NCBI GenBank assembly: GCA_043381765.1
Contig: JBHJMP010000953.1
Location: 1-37,563, forward strand
DNA length: 37,563 nucleotides
Origin: Collodictyon triciliatum
Taxonomy: Eukaryota > CRuMs
Direction of reading: 5' to 3'
Part shown: positions 10,370 to 37,563 of the stretch, piece after piece
How positions within the stretch are numbered: position 1 is the stretch's first letter
Layout of the letters: the number at the start of each line of letters is the position of its first letter
Made by a program: the position numbers and the translations under genes
The notes under the pieces: generated by a model
Databases searched by the model: none
The model's input: only the letters and a program-made list of their open reading frames with translations
Told to the model about the DNA's origin: nothing

Positions 10370-12385
10370 CTAACCAGCATCCTTCTCCCAATGCTCTGCA
10401 CTAGGACGAAAGGTATGAGACGCCATGGAAGCTGCCATAATAAGAAGAAATGTAGCCTGCAAAATGGCTGCTGGCTTAAAATTATACTTCCATGATTTTA
10501 CGATGGGTAGTTCAATTCCGTAGAAATAGTTCTCAACCAAAATAGATGTAAACTGAGTAAATATTTCTGCAAACAACTGAATGATTATACTGTAGCACAT
10601 GTGCTCCAATCTGGAAAACGTCTGAAACTTAACATATCTTTGAATTGGATGGCAAAGAAACATAATAACAGGCATAAACACCGATGATTGAATTTCAAAC
10701 ATCGACACATAATACAAGCGGTTGACATGCTGGGTCACCAGAAATTCGACCATGTCGCCATCCACTTCGTAGCGTCTTAGAGTGTCGTTGAAGATTCCTT
10801 TGCGTGGTTTCTGAGGACATACGGTTTTACACTTTGGTTCCATTAGATGATTATTCTGAACTGAACAAGGCACTGAGACGTTGGGAATTTGGGCAAGTTC
10901 GGCTGATTCGTCTCTTTGTAGACGGTCCGAAACATGCTCAATATTCTCGAAACTATGTATTTTATTCTTTGAGAGACATAAACACCCTAAATTCATTTTC
11001 AAAAGAATAGCCACCTTCATGATGAAAATGGCTCGGGGTATATATGTAATGCGGAAAAGGATTTCAAAGAAACTTGTACATGCAACCATAATAATTGTAT
11101 CGCGGATGTTTGGGGAATCGGAAATCATTAATCTTAAGATGCATATTGATATATTGTTCATCGTATTGCCGGCAATCATCCTATAGTTCAAGTAATCCTT
11201 CGATTTTCCAATAAGCATATTGTTTTGATAAGTGTCTACAAGATTGAAAAGAAACGGCATGATCAAAACTCTCCCCACAATTCGTAAAGTTAAGCCAGAA
11301 TCCATAAAGAGAAATACAAAATAGTTGGTCGATGCAAAGTACACTATGACATAGGGTATGAATCCTTTGAAGAAAAGCATCGGAGTTCCGTCTGATGATA
11401 AAATGTGATATCTTCTTGTCCTTCCAGATATTTCTGTGAGAGGCACGAGGGGTAACTGTGGTTTTATACTGCGCAGAAGAATATAATAATGCAAAATGAA
11501 AATCCCATAATAGACGGGTGTCAGCCAAGTAATCATGTAAATCTGTCTTACTGCATACATAGCGGAATGCACGAAAGACAGCGGGAGGGTAATTTTGAAT
11601 ATCAACCCTAAAATTATACTCCTGCCAAACACGTACAAGAATGTACTAGCGATGGCTGAATAAGAAAATAGTGTAAACAACGTGTCGCTCACAATCATAT
11701 GGTACATGACATTTTTGTTGTTGATTTCAAAAAACCAGGTTGCCCCATACACGCATCCAATAACTGACATTGGCACAAATCCAAGAATCGATGAATGAAA
11801 AGTGATCCAGAACACAGCACCTGCAGAATAGCTCACCCGATCGAAAGACTCACACATATTATCTGCACAAACAGCAGACGGACGAGCGTCCTCCGAAACG
11901 CCATTCGCATCATAAGACAGACACTTATCCACAGACATGGTCTGTTCTGCGTTCACAACCGAAACTACATCACAGGCAGGCGCCTGTCTCTTGACAATAC
12001 ACGGGTGCTCTTTGCCTGTTATGCTCGCGTCATGTTCTTCTGGACCACTTGCGTCTCCAGAACAACTATCCAAATCTGCGAGATTCTCTGGCGAAAAAGC
12101 GCTCTCTCCAGCACGGCAGCCAGGAACCGGTTGCTTTTCTCGATCCATAGGTTCGTTGTGGTCTTGGAAGGAGCCGTTAGAAACGGGGGTTGTTTTGGTT
12201 GGGGTGTCGGGCTGGGTGACACGATCGAGACTCAGGACACAAGGGTCGTCCATACCAGCTTCCTTGCTCTTTTCTTGTTCTTTCTTGTTCTGCCTTTTTC
12301 CTTGCTCTTCCTTTTTCTTTCCAGCAAAGACTGGATCAGAAGATACAGGCGGGGAGTGAGAGTCGGTGAGACTTTGCTGAGGCAA
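10370..12385 (-). CDS. Multi-pass membrane protein of unknown family
   Basis: One exon of 671 residues starting at ATG 12385. Residues 1-185 are charged, Ser/Pro/Glu-rich and probably disordered (a Lys/Glu-rich patch at 23-42). From about 190 there are clusters of hydrophobic helices: near 191-217, 228-252, 255-280, 285-304, 337-362, 366-385 and 428-446, then a polar loop at about 468-555, then 560-577, 596-620 and 636-655. That gives roughly nine to eleven membrane passes. Arg/Lys-rich edges (GRTRRYH, IPRAIF) mark loop ends. I do not recognise the family: no transporter signature, pore motif or GPCR pattern is evident. It lies in the same orientation as the KTI12 gene upstream, about 470 bp away, and is intronless like the WD40 membrane protein. 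Confidence 0.8.
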   Translation of the reverse strand: MPQQSLTDSHSPPVSSDPVFAGKKKEEQGKRQNKKEQEKSKEAGMDDPCVLSLDRVTQPDTPTKTTPVSNGSFQDHNEPMDREKQPVPGCRAGESAFSPENLADLDSCSGDASGPEEHDASITGKEHPCIVKRQAPACDVVSVVNAEQTMSVDKCLSYDANGVSEDARPSAVCADNMCESFDRVSYSAGAVFWITFHSSILGFVPMSVIGCVYGATWFFEINNKNVMYHMIVSDTLFTLFSYSAIASTFLYVFGRSIILGLIFKITLPLSFVHSAMYAVRQIYMITWLTPVYYGIFILHYYILLRSIKPQLPLVPLTEISGRTRRYHILSSDGTPMLFFKGFIPYVIVYFASTNYFVFLFMDSGLTLRIVGRVLIMPFLFNLVDTYQNNMLIGKSKDYLNYRMIAGNTMNNISICILRLMISDSPNIRDTIIMVACTSFFEILFRITYIPRAIFIMKVAILLKMNLGCLCLSKNKIHSFENIEHVSDRLQRDESAELAQIPNVSVPCSVQNNHLMEPKCKTVCPQKPRKGIFNDTLRRYEVDGDMVEFLVTQHVNRLYYVSMFEIQSSVFMPVIMFLCHPIQRYVKFQTFSRLEHMCYSIIIQLFAEIFTQFTSILVENYFYGIELPIVKSWKYNFKPAAILQATFLLIMAASMASHTFRPSAEHWEKDAG

Positions 12386-12859
12386 TAATAGTGGATAGCG
12401 TTTGTGGCCACGATAAACACAGCCGCAGTTTACACGGACGACGCTGACAAGGCTGTATGAAATTGGAGCAAAATATTTATTTTCCGCATTAGGAAGGATA
12501 GATAAATCTGGTTGGTTTCATTGACGGTTCAGAGAAAGTCTCTGGCGTTGTGCATCAGTATTGGTATGAATGCCTTGAAAGGGTGTGTATGCGAATGTTT
12601 TTTCCTCCACCCGCGGCTTGAATGAGTGCTCTGTTGAATTGGATTCGCAATAAATGATAACATCCTCGTGTGATTAATTGAAAAAACAACACACTGCCCC
12701 AACTTTCTCTCGATTCCTTACTTTTATTCACGATAGTCGCAAAACACTTTATATTAAAGATAGGAAAAAAAAAAAAAAAAAAAAAAAAAGAAGAGTTTTG
12801 CATTTGTGTGAATTGAAGGGAACAATATCCAGCAGACTTCTTCATGGGCTGGTTTCTTT
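12386..12859. other. Intergenic: 3' flank of KTI12 and 5' flank of the multi-pass gene
   Basis: Minus-strand AATAAA (TTTATT at 12723-12728) lies about 130 bases past the KTI12 stop and is a candidate poly-A signal. A run of 25 A occupies 12765-12789 (poly-T on the transcribed strand). No further coding sequence is seen. Confidence 0.5.
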
Positions 12860-13184
12860 TTATCGGTTCAGCTGGTCGTTCAAATACTGAATAAACATAT
12901 CCGCTGCTTGTATAGCGTTGGATGGGGGCTGTACCTTTATGTGGAGAGCATGCTATCTCAGACAGTTTCTCATTCATTCAATTTTCTTTAGAATGAATCG
13001 TTTGACTTGGCATTCTTTGTATGATACGAATATATTTACTTGAGCAAGTTTAGTGAAAGAGAGTTTCAGCCTTCGGAATTCCCCGATAGGTATCTTCTTC
13101 CGAAATTCATACTAATCAAGGAGATAAAAAGGATTGTACTATACAGTCGATATAATTGTTCAATCGAATAGATGAGCTATGCAT

Positions 13185-13230
<46 letters not shown>

Positions 13231-13258
13231 AATTTATTTATAAAAAAAAAAAAAGAAA

Positions 13259-13289
<31 letters not shown>

Positions 13290-14811
13290 AAGAAAGAAAC
13301 TCATGTAAGTTCATATGAAAAAAAAAACCTTAGTGGTTGCATTTGGTATTGGGATGAGGTCTCCAGGTATTGCGGCTTCCTGTAATTTTTAAAATAATTA
13401 TAAGTAGATTTATTCAATGACTAACATGTACCCATTAAGTAAATAAATGCAGCCGTTAAAAGAAAACCTGGGTGTCTCGTATGTGGTTAAGCACTTCTTG
13501 CGTGACTTGATCCAGTTCGTGCAAAAAATTTGTATCCTGAAGTCGGTTCTGTTGGTAAAGTAATAAAAAATAAAAAAAAAAGTGACAATTTGAATATGAA
13601 AGACACGATGCTATTATCTTCTTGGTTTCGCCATACTGACGCATTATTTGTTGTAAATTATCAGTGCATACTCACGGGTTTTGTTGCCATGCTTTGTTTT
13701 GGTGCGCGACCTTTCATCATTTCGTCGATAATCTCTTGCACTGGCAAAGGCGAGTCTGGCCTATAATATTTATCAGATGGTTCAATTGTTATCACACAAA
13801 AGTTGAGTTTGTGACATAATCTTCGCCTTTGGAAGTATTTACGTGAGTGTAAAAAGAGGAGCATCCCATCTATTTCTAGGGTTTGGAGTCTCGAAACGAC
13901 CAATCAAATCCTCCATTCTGCGGTTTGGTTGTGGGTAGTTTAGAATTGAGCGCAATGTCAAAGTCGCATCCCCTTACACATGTATTATCATTTTATCGTT
14001 TTCAATAATTGATTGCATGATAGATCTATGGCGTACATATGAGGAGGGTAAGAGACGCTAAAATCGCGAGCTGAATTCCATAACTTAGTTGTTTCTGGCG
14101 AGGTATCACAATAAACCTGCGAGATATATAATGGAGTGGACGTCTGATAAAAGTGCGCAGGATAACCATTATTTTTCTGATAGTTATGGTCTGCGGATAA
14201 AAGAACAAGCATAGAAACATACAAGCTTAGCAGTGAGATTTTATTTTCAGCCATCCAAACAGATGATATATATAAAAGCGAACCATGCAATATGGAACAC
14301 CAGCTGTGCGAGCGCGGCAATATAGTTCATATCTATACCCCTTAATAAAGTTGACTGAATCCAGAAGCACAATATTGTCTTTTGAAAGCTGTCTCTCGCT
14401 AGCTGCCTTCAGCTTGTCTCTTGTATTCTTCTCGGAAGGACCGTCTAAATAATCACAATAATAATCACAATAATAATCACAATAATAATCACAATAATAA
14501 TCACAATAATAATCACAATAATAATCACAATAATAATCACAATAATAATCACAATAATCATAATCATAATAATTCAGGAAGATGTTCGTAAAGTGGCTAA
14601 AGGTGTTTGTCTTTTCAGACCGAGTTGTGAGGCATATATAAGAACTCCGGTTAGTCTTTGTCGCACCTTGATAAGCCGTGGATCGGGAGACCGACTCGGA
14701 CTCTTCGTTGACAATCACCACCCGCTTCTCAGTTTGCTCTTGCAGGGCAGACTGCAGTTCCTTGGCCCGTTTTGACTTGCCGCTGCTCGGGAGACCGCAG
14801 AACACAATCAT
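12860..14811 (-). CDS. KTI12: KTI12, Elongator-associated P-loop ATPase
   Basis: Nine exons (minus strand): 14667-14811, 14284-14444, 14037-14116, 13843-13917, 13676-13760, 13468-13548, 13329-13379, 13040-13111, 12860-12952. The spliced frame is continuous and encodes 280 residues, a normal size. The family landmarks are present: N-terminal MIVFCGLPSSGKS (Walker A), EKNTRDKLKAASER, IVLLDSVNFIKGYRYELYC, DTSPETTKLWN, LIGRFETPNPRNRWDAPLF, TNFLHELDQVTQEVLN, a PGD motif, EFRRLKLSFTKLAQ, and the terminal FIQYLN. Known role: Kti12 is a PSTK-like ATPase that binds tRNA and works with Elongator in forming the 5-carboxymethyl-type modification of wobble U34. The start was chosen because the family begins a few residues before the P-loop; an in-frame upstream ATG would add only repeat-encoded Ser/Phe/Leu residues. 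The donor of exon 2 (ATG|GTTCGC) is weak but gives the correct family sequence. Confidence 0.95.
13186..13286. repeat. Poly-A runs in KTI12 intron 7
   Basis: Two long A-runs (13186-13227 and 13242-13286, the second broken by GAAAT) separated by AT-rich sequence. They fall in the intron between exons 7 and 8 of KTI12 and are T-runs on the transcribed strand. Confidence 0.95.
14448..14572. repeat. 12-bp minisatellite in KTI12 intron 1
   Basis: About nine near-perfect copies of the 12-mer AATAATCACAAT followed by degenerate ATCATA units. Because 12 is a multiple of three the array stays open in frame and would read as repeated Cys-Asp-Tyr-Tyr, but KTI12 homology and good splice sites place it in the intron 14445-14666. 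Confidence 0.95.
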
Positions 14812-14858
14812 CCTTGGATGGTTTGTTCTTTGCCAGTTGAATTTGCCGGTGTGTAAGT

Positions 14859-14947
14859 GAAGAAGAAAGAAGAAAGAAGAAAGAAGAAAGAAGAAAGAAG
14901 AAAGAAGAAAGAAGAAAGAAGAAAGAAGAAAGAAGAAAGAAGAAAGA
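14859..14947. repeat. (AGAAGAA)n 7-bp array
   Basis: Roughly twelve to thirteen copies of a 7-bp purine unit directly upstream of the KTI12 start codon, within its likely 5' untranslated or promoter region. On the KTI12 sense strand it is a TTCTTTC pyrimidine tract. Confidence 0.95.
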
Positions 14948-15139
14948 GTGGCAGTGAACGGGCAACAACATTTAGATTGTTGGAATGAATAAAGAATCTT
15001 GCGCAAAATAAAATAGCACAGCACCGCAACCACACAATTATATCGCAGTAGTATCAGTGACACGTTTCTTTCCCTTTTGTTTTATTCAACTACCCCTTCG
15101 AAAACGGGAGGTCAGCGCCTGCTGAGGCGGTGCTGAGCA

Positions 15140-15240
15140 GAAAAGAAAAAGAAAAAGAAAAAGAAAAAGAAAAAGAAAAAGAAAAAGAAAAAGAAAAAGA
15201 AAAAGAAAAAGAAAAAGAAAAAGAAAAAGAAAAAGAAAAA
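15140..15240. repeat. (AAAAAG)n hexanucleotide array
   Basis: About seventeen copies of a hexamer between KTI12 and the coiled-coil gene. It translates as a Lys-Glu run on the plus strand and Phe-Ser on the minus strand; neither is likely to be coding. Confidence 0.95.
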
Positions 15241-15572
15241 AGCAATGCAGAATTCTTCAGCAGTTGCCACACAGAGACAAAGCCGTGTGCCCTTTTCTCA
15301 CCGCGCCGACCCAGACGCACCCCTTGTTTCCAGCATGGAAAGGACCTACAACACAAAGCAAAGTCACAACAGCTTCAGACACACAAGAGAGCTCGAACGC
15401 GCAATAAGCCAGAATGCTCTGTGTGCTGCCACAAACCAATTCCTTCATTTCAGAAAGCACCCTGGCTTGAGTGCCAGATGCGACCTCCTTTCTCACGACC
15501 ACTGGTGCGTATTCTGGTTATCGGACAGAACGAAAACGCGTGAGAAGCAAGGCAAGAAATCGAATGGTGTTA

Positions 15573-20742
<5,170 letters not shown>

Positions 20743-21319
20743 CTTGTGCTTGAGTTTCAAACCTATAATGGCGCCCGCGTTAGTCAGTCTCTTCGCGGTG
20801 GGCTTGGCCGCTTTGCCTCGTGTTTCGAGTTGTGCTGTGACTGTGTTTGATGTGGTTTTGATCACAAAGATTTGAATTTTTGTTCGCTCGGCTTTGAAAA
20901 TTACTCACGTTATGCCTTATTTTATAAGAAAAATAAAAAAATTCACGCTCTGACCAATATTGTATTCCACATCTGTTCAAGGGAAAAGTGTATCACCCTC
21001 GTATCTGGGCTTTTTCGGGCCCCTGGCCTCTGGCGATTTAAAAAAACCTTACAAGGGCCCATCAAAGCCTTCATCCAAATCTTGATCCAACGATATGAAC
21101 ATCGCTGCAAATCTCCCCTGGGCCTCACCCAGAACTTGTTAGAAAACATCACCTTTCGAAAAAAGAAAATACCTGTATGTAACTGAAACAAGGGCGCAGC
21201 TTATCCATTATGGTAAATACATGCATGCGATCCACCTGTTGGTGGTAAATACAAATTATACTCCATAAAAGGATTCCGTTACTCCTTTGAATTATCAACG
21301 AATTCTCTCATGATCAAAA

Positions 21320-21336
21320 CCAATCAAAACCAATCA
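21320..21336 (+). promoter_or_regulatory. Two CCAAT boxes spaced exactly 10 bp
   Basis: CCAATCA occurs at 21320-21326 and again at 21330-21336, followed by a third weaker copy TCAATCAG one 10-bp step on. The spacing is one helical turn, which would put the motifs on the same DNA face. CCAATCA fits the NF-Y core. The motif lies within the divergent region, about 580 bases from the coiled-coil start and 800 from the dynein start. Binding is inference. Confidence 0.35.
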
Positions 21337-21448
21337 GAATCAATCAGAATCATCCGAATCCGTCCTAATCCACCTGAACCTTATACAAAACCGAGTGGCC
21401 TAACGCCATTCACTCAAACTCGTCATTAAGCCATCCGATCATCGCTAG

Positions 21449-21769
21449 GAACCCTATTTCCTATCACCCGCAATCACACCTAAAACCCCCAAGAAAGAGA
21501 TTCGAAGCGCAAGAGCAAAAGCCAACCTTTTGAACCCATTCACACCCGGACTTCCTCGGAGATACAAGTTGCTTTTAAGGTACATACTTCCGCAGCTTCA
21601 CATTTCAACGACTTTAAAAGAAATCAAGTACTACAAAGAAAAAGACGAGGAGGTAACCAAACCCAATTCGACTGAGGAAAGCATCTATTTTGCAGCCAGT
21701 AATCTTATACGTGCGCAATGAGCGAGCCCGACCTGCCTGAAGAAGAGGAGTTTGGCCTCAACACAGAAG
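21449..21769 (+). CDS. Candidate upstream 5' exon(s) of the dynein gene
   Basis: Two overlapping possibilities. One is an open frame 21449-21721 behind an acceptor-like CTAG, encoding a basic Pro/Lys/Arg-rich stretch (TPKTPKKEIRSARAK...). The other starts at ATG 21718 with MSEPDLPEEEEFGLNTE and ends at a phase-1 donor (GAAG|GTGACC at 21769). The latter joins in frame to an acceptor at 22106-22107 (CCAAG), giving ..TE-A-EGTHNLPEI before the MSPSV start used in the main model. Dynein N-termini vary greatly, so homology cannot decide. Confidence 0.3.
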
Positions 21770-21877
21770 GTGACCCAGTTCTCCTGATTTTCATGCCAAA
21801 GCTCTTTCAAGAACGAATCGTGCTCTTATCATACACAGATGATGAATAACAAACATGGAGTGTATGTATAAAGTCAG

Positions 21878-22123
21878 TCATGAAGCAGTCGGTTGAAAAT
21901 TAAATGTGCCTAGAAATGCCCGAAGATCACAAGGCCGATCATGGATTTGCAGGACGATCGGTAATGAAATCACATATAGCTGATTGTTTGAGATTCCTTT
22001 TGTCATTTGCTCCTTGTTCATATTTTTCTTCAATCGCAAAGTAACATGAAATGAAATAATATCGTTTGTATATAGCTTGGGGGCTTCAAAAGGCCTGCAC
22101 ACATCCAAGCAGAGGGCACACAC
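21878..22123 (-). CDS. Unassigned minus-strand open frame
   Basis: An 81-codon frame without an ATG start (begins GTG) whose composition is ordinary for a protein, with motifs such as IVLQIHDRPCDLRAFLG, and which ends at a TGA. It could be a terminal exon of a small minus-strand gene or chance. It overlaps the 5' end region of dynein on the other strand. Nothing recognised. Confidence 0.2.
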   Translation of the reverse strand: MCALCLDVCRPFEAPKLYTNDIISFHVTLRLKKNMNKEQMTKGISNNQLYVISLPIVLQIHDRPCDLRAFLGTFNFQPTAS

Positions 22124-22138
22124 AACCTCCCTGAAATC

Positions 22139-37442
<15,304 letters not shown>

Positions 37443-37563
37443 GTATGTATCCCTGTGTTTCTTATTTTTCTAAAACACTTNNNNNNNNNNNNNNNNNNNN
37501 NNNNNNNNNNNNNNNNNNNNNNNNNNNNNNNNNNNNNNNNNNNNNNNNNNTTGTGTGTGTGTG
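37443..37563 (+). other. Start of dynein intron 36, gap and (TG)n
   Basis: A GTATGT donor follows exon 36. Seventy N occupy 37481-37550, and the window ends in a short TG repeat. The C-terminal third of AAA6 and the C-terminal domain must lie beyond. Confidence 0.9.

Larger units (their letters stand above)
14812..15572. other. Intergenic: 5' flank of KTI12 and 3' flank of the coiled-coil gene, repeat-rich
   Basis: Holds the two short-unit arrays listed separately (14859-14947 and 15140-15240). The rest, about 15245-15570, is less AT-rich and carries several overlapping open frames on both strands (for example minus 15257-15502) with no recognisable motif. No promoter element could be named with confidence. 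Confidence 0.5.
20743..22138. promoter_or_regulatory. Divergent intergenic region between the coiled-coil and dynein genes
   Basis: About 1.4 kb separates the two divergent start codons. It must hold both promoters if the first exons are correctly placed. It contains paired CCAAT boxes (21320-21336), candidate extra 5' exons of dynein (21449-21769) and a minus frame (21878-22123). I did not find a clear RFX X-box. Confidence 0.5.

Noticed and set aside
14448-14572. CRISPR-like regular array
   Set aside because: The 12-bp units have no unique spacers and sit in a eukaryotic intron; it is a minisatellite.
14227-15063. A 278-codon version of KTI12 with a Cys-Asp-Tyr-Tyr repeat and a Ser-Phe-Leu N-terminus
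   Set aside because: It reads through intron 1 (12-bp array) and through the upstream 7-bp array. Splicing 14667|14444 restores the KTI12 family sequence and the family start.

Overview
The window is nuclear DNA from a single-celled eukaryote. Coding regions are split by spliceosomal GT-AG introns, all three standard stop codons act as stops, the DNA between genes is AT-rich, and simple-sequence arrays (AAT, AAAAAG, CCTTT, poly-A) fill introns and spacers. There are three runs of N (8378-8750, 29895-30245, 37481-37550). An axonemal dynein heavy chain shows that the lineage has, or recently had, a motile cilium or flagellum. The repeat-laden, intron-rich texture would fit a rhizarian such as a foraminiferan, but this is a guess and the sequence does not settle the taxon.

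Layout. 1-2400: an AAT array and a plus-strand gene, probably with two degenerate RRM-like folds and a disordered tail; its 5' end is not resolved. 2413-6453 (minus): a single uninterrupted 1346-residue membrane protein joining a seven-blade WD40 propeller, a long Cys-rich GCC2/GCC3-type stalk and a multi-pass C-terminal membrane domain. 6454-8377: a very AT-rich stretch with no gene I can see, ending in an assembly gap. 8751-10116: unassigned open frames and a decayed non-LTR retrotransposon fragment with a reverse-transcriptase-type zinc knuckle (minus). 10370-12385 (minus): an intronless multi-pass membrane protein of unknown family. 12860-14811 (minus): a complete nine-exon KTI12 gene, the Elongator-associated P-loop ATPase. 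15573-20742 (minus): a ten-exon, 1049-residue coiled-coil protein with a striking 24/11-residue tandem array. 20743-22138: a divergent intergenic region with two CCAAT boxes 10 bp apart. 22139 to the right edge (plus): an inner-arm axonemal dynein heavy chain of the DNAH3/7/12 type, 36 exons seen, 3358 residues encoded before the window ends inside the gene.

I reconstructed the spliced genes by hand. Exon boundaries were chosen so that each junction keeps the reading frame and, for dynein and KTI12, restores the family sequence as I know it. The dynein, KTI12 and coiled-coil models are continuous in frame from first to last exon given. Links between genes are weak: the coiled-coil gene and the dynein gene diverge from one intergenic region, which makes a shared ciliary programme a testable idea, while KTI12 acts in tRNA wobble-uridine modification and is unrelated.

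The items most worth a second look are the WD40/GCC/multi-TM fusion protein, the 24+11=35-residue coiled-coil architecture, and the 4.9 kb intron-free exon inside an otherwise finely split dynein gene.
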